Source of the DNA: Microstegium vimineum
Taxonomy: Eukaryota; Streptophyta; Magnoliopsida; Poales; Poaceae
Assembly (NCBI GenBank): GCA_022036555.1
Contig: CM039128.1
Location: 5,270,049 to 5,334,048, forward strand
Direction of reading: 5' to 3'
Length of the DNA: 64,000 nt
Below, one piece after another: positions 1 through 10,648 of this stretch. A program made the translations under genes and the position numbers. The notes beneath the pieces were generated by a model, which saw nothing but the letters and a program-made list of their open reading frames with translations, ran no database searches and was not told where the DNA came from. The number at the start of each line of letters is the position of its first letter. The stretch's first letter is position 1.

Positions 1-1553
1 AGCCAAACAAGCTTAGCAACACAACAATTGAAGAAAAGATGAGAAATGGACTCGTGTTCTGCACACATAAGACAAGTAGGGTCATCAACTTTCCTCTTTT
101 TAGACAAATTATCTCTGGTTTACAGTTTATTTTTTGCCAAAAGCCACAAAAAGAACTGCACCCTTGGAGGAATGTTCAACTTCCAAATAGAACCAACATA
201 GACAGGAGTAATCCCTCTAAAGTTGATCATTGCATAAAGTGACTGTACCGAATATTTTCCTGTGGATGTATATTTCCAAATAACTTGGTCCTCTTCAGAG
301 AGCGATAGACCATCAACTACACTAAACAACTCCCACCAAAGATTCATAACATGCTCTGACACAGATCTTCTAAAAGTGAGTTTCAGGTTCACACCGTCCC
401 AAACATCACCGATTGTTTTACCTTGTTGTTCATTAATAACATATAAAGGCCAGTACACAATAGCCAGACTTGTATCCCCTATCCAGTGATCCTCCCAAAA
501 GCGAACTCTCAGACCATTCCCTATCTTCCATCTAATGCCCATCTTAGCAGCCTGCATGGCCCAGACTACTCCTTTCCAAAAAGGAGAAGCCCCTACCTTT
601 GTACAGCAGAGAACATTTGGATTTTCAGTTTTATACTTGCAATCTATGATTTGAGTCCAAATAGCATTTCTGTGCAGTTGGTATCTAAAGATCCAAGCAC
701 TCAACATGGCCATATTTAAGCTTCTCAAATCAGGTACACCCAAACCTCCATCCTCTTTCTTCTGGGCAACTAAAGGCCAATTAGCTAAATGGCATCTATG
801 TTTATCCTCAGTATTGTTCCATAAGAAATGCCCCATATGAGAATCAATAATATCTATAGCCCATCTCGGGAATTTGATTATAGAGAGCAAATAAATAGGA
901 ATACTTGCTAAGCAAGCTCTAAGAAGTGTGAGCCTTCCTGCATAAGAGAGGAGTCTCCCTTTCCACCCAGCTGTCCTTTTTTATAATTTTGTCGATAACT
1001 GGCTGCAAGTCTGTCCTCTTCAACTTAGAATAGTGAAGAGGAACACCTAGGTACTTGATTGGGAAATCACTTTTCTTACAACAAAACAGTTTAGAAAAAT
1101 CATTTGAATCTTCCTCATTCATACCAATAGAAATCATATCACTCTTGTCATAATTAATCTTCATCCCCGACATTTGTTCAAAACAGACTAAAAGCCACTT
1201 TAAAGTGCTAGCCTTTTCAAGGTTATTCTCTAAAAACAATAAGGTGTCATCAGCATATTGTAAGCTTATAATACCACCATCTACTACTTGGGGGAGTAAA
1301 CCAGATATCAAATGTTGATTAGCAGCCTTCATTAACATTCTACTAAAAATATCAGCAACCAAATTAAAAAAGTAAAGGAGACAGAGGATCTCCCTATCTT
1401 AATTCTTTACCAGGTTTTAAAAAAGTACTGTTTTCATCATTTATTCTAATGCAAAGCGAGCCTCCTTCAACTAGTTTCTTAATCAACCCAATCCAATTGG
1501 CTCCAAAGCCTCTTGAATTCAGCATATCTTCCAAGAAATTCCAACTAACACGA
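1..1553 (-). pseudogene. LINE reverse transcriptase palm/thumb and zf-RVT region
   Basis: Continuation of the RT after the solo LTR. The catalytic YADD box is clear (SLQYADDTLLFLEN, about 1,255-1,215), followed by KSDMISIG and the KYLGVPLH motif. A frameshift near 920 leads to the C-terminal part with the zf-RVT signature (about 370-1). An in-frame stop sits near 134 right after LLAKNKL, and the zinc-binding segment (CLMCAEHESISHLFFNC) follows it. RNase H, if present, lies beyond the window edge. The copy is inactive. Confidence 0.9.
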
Positions 1554-3218
1554 TGTAGAATCATGGACCCTTGTGTTTAGGCGATTAACGACAATACTAG
1601 ATCACTATGACTAACGTGTGTTTTGCAGAGACAAAGTCATATATGTTAGGTCATGAGTGATGTATTTTGAATGGGCTTAATGGATATTCATGCCCCCAAG
1701 ATGGAAATCGTTTCGGTTGCAAAGGATGGAGTTACTCGACGAAGACTAGGCTAGTTCTTAGTGCCATAAGGTTGAGAAGGGCACTAAGTATAGCTAGGGC
1801 TTTTGTTTTTCCTTTGACCGTACTATAAAGAGGGGTATGAGGTTAGTAGCTTGATCTAGGAGAGTTTAGGAAAGTGGGTATATGCACACTTGTCACAACT
1901 AGTCCTAGAGACCTTACTTTCAGCCCTTGATAAACCCTAGAAGTGGTAGGAGCAAAATCCCTTGAGAAACCTCAGCGAAAACGGTTGAAAGAGAGGGAGA
2001 AAGAGGCTCCGGACCACTCTGCTAAGTGGGCACCGGACCAAGGAGAGTAGTCCGGTGGTTCCTGACTTAGGCAGATTCTCAGCTCAAGGAGCTCCGGACC
2101 ACCTGTCTGGAAAGCACCGGACCAAAGGAGAGTGGTCCGGTGGCTTGGTTCAGAGAGTCAGAAGGCTCCGGACTAGTCCGACGATTAGTCCGACGCCTCA
2201 AGACAGGAAGTTTGGTCTATGCAGAGAGCACCCTGGCTCCGGACCAGAGCGTCGGACCAGGGCACCGGACCAAGGAGAGTGGTCCGGTGGTGTGTAAAAG
2301 AGAGATAGGTTTTCACTCAGAGAGCACCGAGGCTCCGGACCAGAGCATCGGACCAGTGCGTCGGACCAAGCAGAGTAGTCCGACGGCGCCTGAGTTTGAA
2401 ACGTGAGTGAGCTCCGGACCAGTGTGCATGGTCCGGTGGTGTGAGCTCCGGACTAGTCCGGTCGCTACGCAGAGAGAAGAAAAAGTGAAAAACGGCTAGT
2501 TTTGGAGGTGGGGACTATTTATAGTTGCCTCCTTGGTCCTTAGAGGTTGTCTTGGCCATTGTTTCAGCTGGTGACACCTTGAGAAATCTTTTGGAGAGCC
2601 AAGAGTCTAGTGAGGGAGAGATTAGAGAGAGTTCATCTTGTTCTTCCCTCCTAGAGTGATTAGGAGTGACTTGTGTGCATCCATCCACCTTCCTAGCCTT
2701 GAGTGGGTCAAGTGAAGGTCTTGTGCTTGTTACTCTTGGTGTTCGACAACATCTAGACGGTTTGGTGGTGTTCGGAGGAAGTGACCGCCGGGAGTTTGTT
2801 GGCGGCGCTTCTCCAAGCTCTTGTGATCGGTTGTGGGCGATTCACCGAGCCGGAGTGGCGAAGAATCAGCCCGTAGAGAGCACTCTACCCTTGCGCGGGT
2901 AGAGGGGGAGCGATACCTTGCGAGGTGCTCCAACGAGGACTAGGGGGGTGTGTCGACACCTCGATACCTCGGGAAAAAATCGCTGCGTCCATGAGATTTT
3001 CTCTTCTCTAGCTCTTTACATTTCCGTCTTGTTTTTTTCATTTCCTACTAGAATTGCTTAGGTTGTTTTTAATTCCTATGAACTGCTACCGCTTTCTAGT
3101 TAGGACACACGGACGGTAGGCACTAGGGGGTGTTTGGCATTTGATAGGTTTTTATATTTGCTTTAGAAATTTAAAACAAGCCCAATTCACCCCCCTCTTG
3201 GGCATCTTGATCCTTTCA
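1554..3218. mobile_element. Solo LTR (1,665 bp) inserted in the LINE
   Basis: Begins TG (TGTAGAATCATGG) and ends CA (GATCCTTTCA), and is flanked by the perfect 5-bp direct repeat CACGA at 1,549-1,553 and 3,219-3,223. There is no internal region or second LTR, so this is a solo LTR left by LTR-LTR recombination. A stretch at about 2,005-2,475 is packed with CCGGACCA and its complement TGGTCCGG. I cannot assign the superfamily from the LTR alone; Ty1/copia is plausible. Confidence 0.88.
2005..2475. repeat. CCGGACCA / TGGTCCGG inverted-motif cluster within the solo LTR
   Basis: The 8-mer CCGGACCA and close variants (CGGACCA, CCGGACTA) recur more than a dozen times, mixed with the reverse complement TGGTCCGG. 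Typical blocks read CACCGGACCAAGGAG then AGTGGTCCGGTGG, so each forms a potential hairpin. Block spacing is irregular, so this is not a simple tandem array. The small plus-strand ORFs here are by-products of the repeat. Confidence 0.8.
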
Positions 3219-4509
3219 CACGATCATATGCCTTATCATAGTCCAGCTTAAGAATGACCCCAACCTCCTTTTTCCTATGCACCTCATGAATAATTTCATG
3301 GGCAGCAACTACACTCTCAAGAATGTATCTTCCTTTGATAAAGGCAGTCTGATTAGTAGCAATCAACCTATTTGCCACAGAAATTAACCTATTATTTAAC
3401 AATTTACCAAAAATTTTGAAACTACAGTTTAGCAAGCTTATAGGTCTAAACTTCTTAAGAACTCTAGCCTCCGGTTCCTTAGGGATAAGTGTGATCATGG
3501 CATAGTTAAGTCTATCGAGATTTAAATCTCCTTTCTCAAAATCTCTTATCAAATTCATGAAATCCTTCTTAATAATATTCCAAAAATTTTGATAGAAGAT
3601 GAAGGAAAACCCATCCGGACCGGGAGCCCCTTCAGCATAAGAGCTGAAGATAGCCTCCTTCAACCCCTCCTCTGAGAAGGGGGCTTCTAAACAACCATTT
3701 TCTTCTATTGTGACTTTCTCACTTTCCTCCCAGAAATCTATTCCTAGCCTAACATTACTGTTCGGTTCTTTACCAAACAGGGACTTATAAAAAGTAACAG
3801 CATGCTCAAGCATCCCTTTATTATTATCTATCCACCCATCAGATCCCTCCAAACCCTCAATTATTTTCTTTCTTTTTCTCTGATTGGCTATAGCCATAAA
3901 GTAGGCAGTATTTTTATCTCCTTCTTTCACCTCTCTATCTCTTGACCTTTGACGAGCCTTAATCTCTTCTAACTTCCAGATAGATTCCAACTCTTCAGTA
4001 ATATCCTTCATTCTATTTCTTTCAGCTATGATTAGATTTCTTCTTTCTAATTGATTATCCAACCAATCAAACTCCTCAAGGAGCTCTTTCTTCATTCTTC
4101 TTAGATCAGCATTAACATTAATTGCCCAACCTTTGATTTTTTTCCTCAACAACCTAATTTTGAACTGCCAGATATCTAAAGAATCATTAAAAGCACAAGG
4201 AATTGCCCAGGTTTTATCAACCAGATCCTTAAACCCTGGCTGATCTAACCACCATTTTTCAAATCTAAAAATACTCTGCTTTTTAACTTCTTTAATACCA
4301 AAGTTCAAAATAAGAGGCACATGATCACTAGTAGATCTAGCTTTAGCAGTAACAAAAGCTAAAGGAAAATTTTGTTCAAAATTAGTGGTGCAAAAAATCT
4401 TATCAAGAGCAGCCATAAGAGGAACCTCTTGATTGTTTGTCCAAGTAAAAGATCTAGAGGAATTTTTAAGCTCCACCAAACCATATTTATTTATCCACTC
4501 TTTAAACAA
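3219..4509 (-). pseudogene. LINE endonuclease C-terminus and N-terminal reverse transcriptase
   Basis: About 430 in-frame codons. The start carries the end of the endonuclease fold (RSFTWTNN, then LDKIFC and TSDHVPLIL, the conserved SDH motif). A long helical linker rich in Lys and Glu follows. Then comes the reverse transcriptase beginning: EGAPGPDGFSFIFYQ, FRPISLLNCSFKIFGKLL and the first catalytic block KLDYDKAYDRV, where the Asp is the first RT aspartate. The ORF ends artificially because the solo LTR interrupts it. Its continuation is at 1,553 and below. Confidence 0.92.
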
Positions 4510-5400
4510 TCAGCCCATTTATTGTTAACAACACCATTGCTTTTCTCTTTTGTATTAGATACCATATTAAAATCTCCCCAACAATAGTAGGCCCTTCCCA
4601 GTTAACTAGGAGTCCTTCTAATTCCTGTAAGAACTCTGTTTTACCTTCCTCATAAGGGGAACCATAAACAACTATCAATCTCCAAACCAAGTTATCTTGG
4701 TAATTCCTAATCATTGCAGTTACACTACTAGAACCAATCTGCCAGGATAGAACCTCAAACTTGTTACTGTTAACCCTAACTAGGATACCCCCAGCAGTAC
4801 CCACAGCAGGCAGAGCATTCCAGATAAAATCTTTGTTAACATAATTCAGAAAAGAATATGTAAAATTTTCCTTTTTTGTTTCTTGAAAACCAACAAAATC
4901 CAATCTATTATCATGGACAAAATCAGTAATACATTGCAGGCGACCTTCTTTATTAAGGCCTCTCACATTCCAAAATGCACCTATCATTTTTAACCATTTT
5001 ATTCTGTTCTTTGTCTTTAGAGACAATTTGAACCCAAGAAGATTCAATATCTTCTTTTCCCATTTTAACAGGAGAAACTATATTGTTGTTCAAAGGAGGG
5101 AAGTCAACACTTTCTATAGCATCATTTAAATTGACAGGAAGACTAATCTCAGGATTATCATCAACAAAACTTTCCATGTTATCTAACTCCTTTTGTTTTA
5201 AACCATTAATGGTTTCATTTATATCCATGGTATTAATACCCAACTCAATACCCACAGTAATAGCTTTATCACAGAGAGAACTATTGCTTGCAAAAGCAAA
5301 AGAACCGCTTTATTGGATGTATTGCTGGAAACCAGTGTCAGGGAGAGGGGGCCAAGGGCAAAACCCTCCTAAGTTAGTGTTAGCTTTATTGGAAATTTTT
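4502..5400 (-). pseudogene. LINE ORF1 tail and N-terminal half of endonuclease domain (broken)
   Basis: Two overlapping minus-strand frames. The first (about 5,400-4,953) is an acidic, low-complexity stretch typical of the end of a plant LINE ORF1; a stop interrupts it near 5,310. The second (5,047-4,502) has the endonuclease signature: NVRGLN near its start, then FVGFQETK and IVVYGSPYE. Together these are the hallmarks of exonuclease/endonuclease/phosphatase-fold LINE nucleases. Where the GDFN motif should follow (about 4,575) a one-base loss shifts the frame, so the metal-binding Asp/Asn site is not in a continuous ORF. Confidence 0.85.
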
Positions 5401-5440
5401 AATTTGATGAATAAATTATGATAAAACCACACTGCTGACT

Positions 5441-6112
5441 CCACTAACAAAGGTACATTTTTTTTACCACGGAGGTAGGTAGGTGCCGACTAGTTCAGTT
5501 TTATTTTAGTTGTTTTTCCTAAAAATTGCCTTGGGGCGGTTCTTTTGTTAGTTAGATTAGTTTCATCACATTTGATTTGACAATGTGCACCAGGATTGAT
5601 GTTGTTGCTGTCAGTCTTGCCTTGACACTATGTCACTATTGTTCGAAGTCTGGCAGGTTTTCAGATGTTACTATGATATATCCATTACGTTCCTCCTGGG
5701 AGTTGATACGGTAGGGATTTCGAAAAAAAAAGTCTCTGATCTGAGTTTTTTTCTTTTTCATTTTGATGACGAACTGTTGCTGCTCAGTGAATGAGTGATT
5801 TCCTGCCAGCGAATCTCGTTCGTTCGTCTGGTAATTTTCGCTTGGGCCGCGAAGCCCAACGAACGACAGGCCCATATAGGACCAAACCCATTATGGCTGA
5901 AGACTTCTTTCCTTCTACTCCACGATCGAGCCCAGCCCAGAGGAACGCGGCGACGGCCGACGGCGAACTCGCGAGCCGAGGCCGACGGGTTTTGTACTCT
6001 TCTTTTCCCTGTCCAGTGGTGCTCTCGTCTCTCTGCTGCTCATGGCGCCGCCGCCGCCTGCCTAGCTGCACAACCGGCTCCTCCCCCAAGCCCTAGCGGC
6101 ATCCGATTTCAG
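5441..6112 (+). promoter_or_regulatory. Promoter and first noncoding exon of the F-box/LRR gene
   Basis: No gene of its own. The distal part (about 5,465-5,800) is a diverged dispersed repeat with relatives near 18,255-18,640 and 19,900-20,010. The proximal part has site II-type TGGGCC/GGCCCA elements (about 5,834-5,876), common in monocot housekeeping promoters, followed by CT- and GC-rich leader sequence. The leader ends at a good donor, AG|GTATGG, at 6,112/6,113. The transcription start is not determined; it probably lies between about 5,880 and 6,000. Confidence 0.6.
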
Positions 6113-7060
6113 GTATGGCCGCGAGTTCTTCCTTATCTCCTTGCTCTGCTGATCTCAGCAACAAACAAGTGCCCTAGCGTTGTGAAATCCCTTCCCTTAT
6201 TTTTGTTAACCATTAGTAATAAATGACGAACGAATCCCCCGGCCCCCGGGCTGTGCGGTGTGCCGGTGTGATAGGTGGATTAGGTTCGATTCGCCTTTGC
6301 TGCTCCTACAGGAGTCGATTGGCAGTTGGCAGCCCTGAGCGGCTGAGCCCCTGATAAATAGGTTGGATTTCGTCTGAGGTTTCTGGGGCCAGCTCGATTG
6401 GGTAGGCGGTTACCAAATGTGCTAGTTGAGGAGATCGCTGCTACACGTCCCCTGTTCGTTTAGTTAACCAGTAATTTGTAGTAGTTCTTTTAGTTAGCCA
6501 GTAATTTGTAGTAGTTCTTTTGTTTTAAAAATGTTTGAACGGAATGTGCATGCTAGGGTACTGGTTTAATCTTCTTTCGTGGTTTCTAGGAAATGTAGAA
6601 GAATTTGACACAAAAGTTCTTCTTTCTGGCCTTTTCTTGGCTTCATATCTGATCATTGTATGCACTCTTCTACTGCTTAGTTCTTAGCTGATCTGTATTG
6701 CTTCATATATATGTTATCGAAAGAGAAGTTCATCTTTTTGTCTGCACACAATGTGTTTTGCACTTCAATATATGGAACACCACTTGTCTACTTGCATGAT
6801 CTGATCAGTATGCTGGTGAAAAAGAAGCTGAATAATGGAAAACGATTTGGCACCGGTGATCAATCTACAATTAATATCGATGTGATGTTGCTGAGTTAAC
6901 GCAATTAGTAGACCCTATGTTAGGATGGACAAGAGCCTTTAATATGTTTATAACAACTTCAAAACATCATCATATGAATTTTCACTTGTTGATTAATTTC
7001 AGTGCCATGATCTGATTATCTTCAATGCTTCATACTAAATTCCATCTCTTTTTATTTTAG
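6113..7060 (+). other. Intron in the 5' UTR of the F-box/LRR gene
   Basis: Donor AG|GTATGG at 6,113 and acceptor TTTATTTTAG|TC ending at 7,060, with a T-rich interior as in plant introns. The second exon carries 32 bases of leader before the ATG at 7,093. This is inferred from splice signals only. A leader intron next to site II elements is common in grasses and often raises expression. Confidence 0.6.
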
Positions 7061-7092
7061 TCTCACACTCTGAATACCTCCCACACCTTGAG

Positions 7093-8541
7093 ATGGCCAA
7101 ACTAGCCAAGCTGCATTGCTCGATGGATGATCTCCCAGAGGCGCTGCTTGCAGAGATTGTCAAGTGGCTTACCAGTCCAAGTGATCTTAAATCTCTTTCT
7201 CTTGTGTCAAAGCGACTATATGCTGTTGAGGGAGAGCTGAGGAATTCCATGTACTTTGGCTGTGGCATTTTCCCTGTGACAATGGCCTTGATGCGTCTGT
7301 GCTCCCGGTACCCCAATTTGTGCAAAGTGGAATTCAATTACTCTGGTTCGACTTCCAACCATGGGATGCAGCTGGACGATCATGGCCTCCAGGTGTTTTC
7401 ATCTTGCTGCCCCTCGTTGACTGATCTTACCTTAAGCTTCTGCTCGGATGTTCATGACTCAGGCCTTCGCTTTTTAGCGCGCTTTGAGAAACTTATGTCT
7501 CTAAGGTTGAACACAGTACCAGAAATAACTTCATCTGGGCTTCTCTCAGTGGTTGTTGGCTGCAAGAATCTATCTACTCTCCACCTTATCGGCTGCAAGA
7601 AAGTAGGTAGCGAAAAGTGGCTGGAGTACCTTGGTAGGGTTGGATCATTGGAAGAACTTATTGTGAGAGTCTGTGTGAAGATCAACCAGTTTGACCTACT
7701 AAAGTTTGGTCCAGGATGGATGAAGCTTCAGAAGTTTGAGTTTCAGATCAAAGGTCGCCCCAATATATTTGATCCTCGTGATCCTTCATGTGTGGAGCAC
7801 TGCCAGTATAGATATGATTTCAGCTGTGAGAGTTTGGAGGATTTGACATTGGCAAGACTCTCAACTGAGAAGGAAATAGGACTTCGTTGTCTAATGAGGA
7901 AGTGCAAGGCATTAAAGAACTTGTGCCTTTATTATGTTCATGGTGTACAGGACAATGACATAGTTACACTCGCCAACAACTGCAGCAACCTTACAAGCAT
8001 CTCACTTTGGTTGTCACCTCAGTTCAATGAAGGTTATGTTTTCAGGACATCGTTGACTGATGACAGCCTTAAGGCTCTAGCCCTCAGGTGCCGTAAGCTT
8101 CAATCTTTTGAACTCATATGTTTTCCATGTGATGAAAACTGGCAAGAAATAGGATTCACACAGGAGGGCCTTGTCATGCTCATTCAGTCTTGTCCGATTC
8201 GTAATCTCGTGCTATGTGGTGCTAACATTTTTGATGACGAGGGGATGAAAACTGTCTCATCTGCAGAATTCCTAGAATCACTTGAACTTATGGATTGTAA
8301 AAATGTAACTAATGCTGGGATGCGCCTCCTCGCACATTGCCCACGTCTGATTAACCTCACACTGCGGCAGTGTGATCGTTTCTCTGATGCTGGAGTGATG
8401 GAGGTAGCGCGTGTACGGAAGCTGGAGACCCTGGTTATTGAAGACTGTTCTCGGGTCTCTCCAGAAGCTGTGCAGGGGGCTGCAACATCAGTTCACTGCA
8501 AAGAAAATGGCCCAGGCTGGTTCAATCTTGGCAGAGTGTGA
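7093..8541 (+). CDS. F-box/leucine-rich-repeat protein (SCF substrate receptor)
   Basis: A 482-residue intact single-exon ORF. Residues about 11-50 are an F-box (SMDDLPEALLAEIVKWL, then LKSLSLVSKRLY), which binds the SKP1-like subunit of an SCF ubiquitin ligase. From about residue 75 to 460 there are cysteine-type leucine-rich repeats of the RNI-like class, with repeated units of the form LxxLxLxxCxxVxDxGLxxL, for example around residues 100, 135, 270 and 395-440. These would form the substrate-binding solenoid. Length and layout fit plant F-box/LRR proteins, but the substrate cannot be told from sequence. The start is the first in-frame ATG after the spliced leader. It seems intact and is probably a real, expressed host gene. 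Confidence 0.93.
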   Translation: MAKLAKLHCSMDDLPEALLAEIVKWLTSPSDLKSLSLVSKRLYAVEGELRNSMYFGCGIFPVTMALMRLCSRYPNLCKVEFNYSGSTSNHGMQLDDHGLQVFSSCCPSLTDLTLSFCSDVHDSGLRFLARFEKLMSLRLNTVPEITSSGLLSVVVGCKNLSTLHLIGCKKVGSEKWLEYLGRVGSLEELIVRVCVKINQFDLLKFGPGWMKLQKFEFQIKGRPNIFDPRDPSCVEHCQYRYDFSCESLEDLTLARLSTEKEIGLRCLMRKCKALKNLCLYYVHGVQDNDIVTLANNCSNLTSISLWLSPQFNEGYVFRTSLTDDSLKALALRCRKLQSFELICFPCDENWQEIGFTQEGLVMLIQSCPIRNLVLCGANIFDDEGMKTVSSAEFLESLELMDCKNVTNAGMRLLAHCPRLINLTLRQCDRFSDAGVMEVARVRKLETLVIEDCSRVSPEAVQGAATSVHCKENGPGWFNLGRV

Positions 8542-9196
8542 CCATCAGGTAGGAGCAAGCGCCCCTCATTTTGTGCTCTAGGTCAAGGATTGCTCGCCGT
8601 GGATGGCTGAATTTTAATTTTACACATTTCCTTGTCGATCCTTTTACTGTTGTGTGTGGTTCGAGAATGTTAGTGTGTAATTGCAAGATCTGGGTATTTG
8701 GAAGTTATCTGATTGTTGGGCATCATAATTTCATAATACTTGCTAGTTAGTGAAAACTGTGGTTTATGTTTACTTCTGCTTGTAGTACTTCGGCTAGATT
8801 GTGGGATTCCCTCTTTTGAGACGAATGTCATGGAACATTGGTTTTTGGAAATGATTTGGAAGACCCTATTTGCTGTTTTCTCGACTGCTGTTTTTAACGG
8901 CCAAGTTTAAAACAGTTAAATTACGTTACCTTTACCATGGTTGGTCATATTTTCTGTTTCAATTTCCAGGCATAGTTTTTCTCAGTTCCACTTCCACTCG
9001 CTACTGACTTGTGCCTTTTTCGTTTTCCTTCCATTTCTCCATCTTTACCTCTAGTGCTGAAAAAAGTTTAGTCCATCTATGTCATGAATGCATGGTGGAA
9101 TGCCCTTCGATTCTTTCTGTTTCCCCTTTGTAATTGATCTGATTTATGAGGGAGACAATGCATGAAGGTTTTAGTTCTAAGCATTGAGTCTGCATT

Positions 9197-9332
9197 AGTT
9201 AAGCAGTCAAATTTCTACAAGTAGCAGCTCATTCAATCATTGATCTACACGTGTGCATATATATAGTTAAGCAGTCAAATTTCTGCAGCTAGCTGCCCAT
9301 TCAATCATTCATCTACACACACAGGTATATAT
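9197..9332. repeat. 68-bp tandem duplication, two copies
   Basis: The two units start AGTTAAGCAGTCAAATTTCT at 9,197 and 9,265 and share the interior CATTCAATCATTNATCTACAC. Copies differ at several positions and diverge at the right edge. No coding role is evident. Confidence 0.8.
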
Positions 9333-9460
9333 TTGATACATAATCATCATAAAGGTCCTCTCACAATCATTATAAAGGTGAGTTTACCCAACACACAAGT
9401 TGCTGCGCTAATGATCATCGTATATATATCTTTATCTAGCCCATCTTGCAGCTAACCCAA

Positions 9461-9534
9461 TTTGCAATAAACTTTTTTTTTTCTAGAACACGCCTAAGCG
9501 CGTATTGCATTAAGCAGACATTTGCAATAAACTT
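9461..9534 (-). mobile_element. Tiny LINE-tail insertion (46 bp) with 14-bp target site duplication
   Basis: The 14-mer TTTGCAATAAACTT occurs at 9,461-9,474 and again, perfectly, at 9,521-9,534. Between them are 46 bases starting with a T run and then TCTAGAACACGCCTAAGCGC. This is what a minus-strand, almost completely 5'-truncated LINE insertion would leave: the poly(A) tail plus some 35 bp of 3' UTR. Confidence 0.75.
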
Positions 9535-9948
9535 CTCAAGCTACATTTAAAAAATGTTATCAGCGTACACAGCGCAATGCACATGCTACTAATTTGAGAA
9601 ATAAATCACCTAAAAGAGGTTCTTGGATGGCAATATACAGCAGCACACCTGAAGCTGCAGAGAAACCATATATGCTTTGGAAGAGAAACAAACAATCAAT
9701 CATCGTGTGGAATGTGATGAACCTACAACCATATGAATAGATAGTACGTCACATTACATCATATCTTTAATTTGGTGATTGAAACACTATGCGGCTGCTC
9801 AGCAGTACCATGAGAAATGTTGTTGGTATATGTATGGACACATGATTCAGACTAGTTGATATATACAAAGTATAATAATTGTAGCAGAATATATTCAATC
9901 TAATAGGTTGTAGTAAACCATCTCAATTCATTCCATACATTAATTAAT

Positions 9949-10140
9949 GGTGCGTTTGTTGGTTTCAGAAACTGCGTGATCATGAGTCCATCCTATGAAT
10001 TTTGTTGAAACTAATCCATTCCTCATTATTACTTTATTTGTGAGGAATCAACCTATTCGATTTCACAACCCAAACAAAAAAAAAATGAATGAGATAACGA
10101 TGAACCACCTCGTTCCTCACATCAAACCAAACATGCTCTA
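9949..10140. mobile_element. Possible Tourist-like MITE
   Basis: The ends are imperfect inverted repeats: GGTGCGTTTGTTGGTTT on the left, and the complement of AAACCAAACATGCTC on the right, each next to TAA. The length (about 190 bp), AT richness and GTTTGGTT-type ends fit the Tourist/PIF family. The match is imperfect, so the call is tentative. Confidence 0.45.
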
Positions 10141-10648
10141 ATTTAAGTTTTGGCTATGTTAATAAAATAAAGCATATGTTTTTGGTGAAGTGGGGAAAAG
10201 TAAGATTGGCATATACGTATTCTTGTGTGATGTGATGAAATGTTAGGTAGACCGTAGGCGTACGCATGCTTGCACGAGTGGTATTAAAATCTAAAATTTT
10301 CCTTCAACTGTAGACTAGAGAATCATTGATACTGAAATACTTTTTTTAAATTACTTCATAGCAATTACGTAGAGCTTGAGTATTCAGTACCAAGAACATT
10401 GAGTTGGAGCAATCCGAGTTTCTGTAAGCTGCAGATACAACGCCAACATTTTTCGCAAAAAAAAAAAAAGAAAAAAAAAGATACAACGCCAACATCATCT
10501 CAGTTCTGATCGTAGCAGCCGGCCTGCAGCAGGCAGAAGATGCACATCATCCTCCATTTATAGCTGTTCATCTTGCTCCTGCATCGTTGGATGTCGCTGC
10601 TCTCGCACACGCACAAGGATCGAGCTAGTTGTCGGGGAAGAAGAAGCC

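Larger units (their letters stand above)
1..5440 (-). mobile_element. L1-type LINE retrotransposon, 5'-truncated and decayed, split by a solo LTR
   Basis: Read on the minus strand this is one LINE: end of ORF1 (about 5,400-4,953), APE-type endonuclease (about 5,000-4,330), reverse transcriptase (about 3,700-950) and zf-RVT region (about 890-1, running off the window start). The reading crosses the insertion at 1,554-3,218: residues KAYDRV end at about 3,219 and the frame resumes with SWNFLEDML just right-to-left of 1,553. Frameshifts and stops make it non-autonomous. The 5' end is not sharp; coding-like sequence fades near 5,430. No poly(A) end is visible because the 3' end lies outside the window. 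Confidence 0.9.
8542..10648. other. Intergenic region: 3' UTR of the F-box gene, small repeats, promoter of the GST pseudogene
   Basis: The first few hundred bases after the stop are T-rich 3' UTR-like sequence with no distinct polyadenylation motif I would insist on. Further on are a 68-bp tandem duplication, a 46-bp LINE tail and a Tourist-like MITE, listed separately. I see no further coding sequence. Confidence 0.6.

Noticed and set aside
2055..2406. Two plus-strand ORFs in the solo LTR
   Set aside because: They follow the CCGGACCA repeat and have no start context or homologous domain.
5791..6226. Overlapping ORFs upstream of the F-box CDS
   Set aside because: They lie in the GC-rich leader and promoter, on both strands, and one runs into the leader intron.
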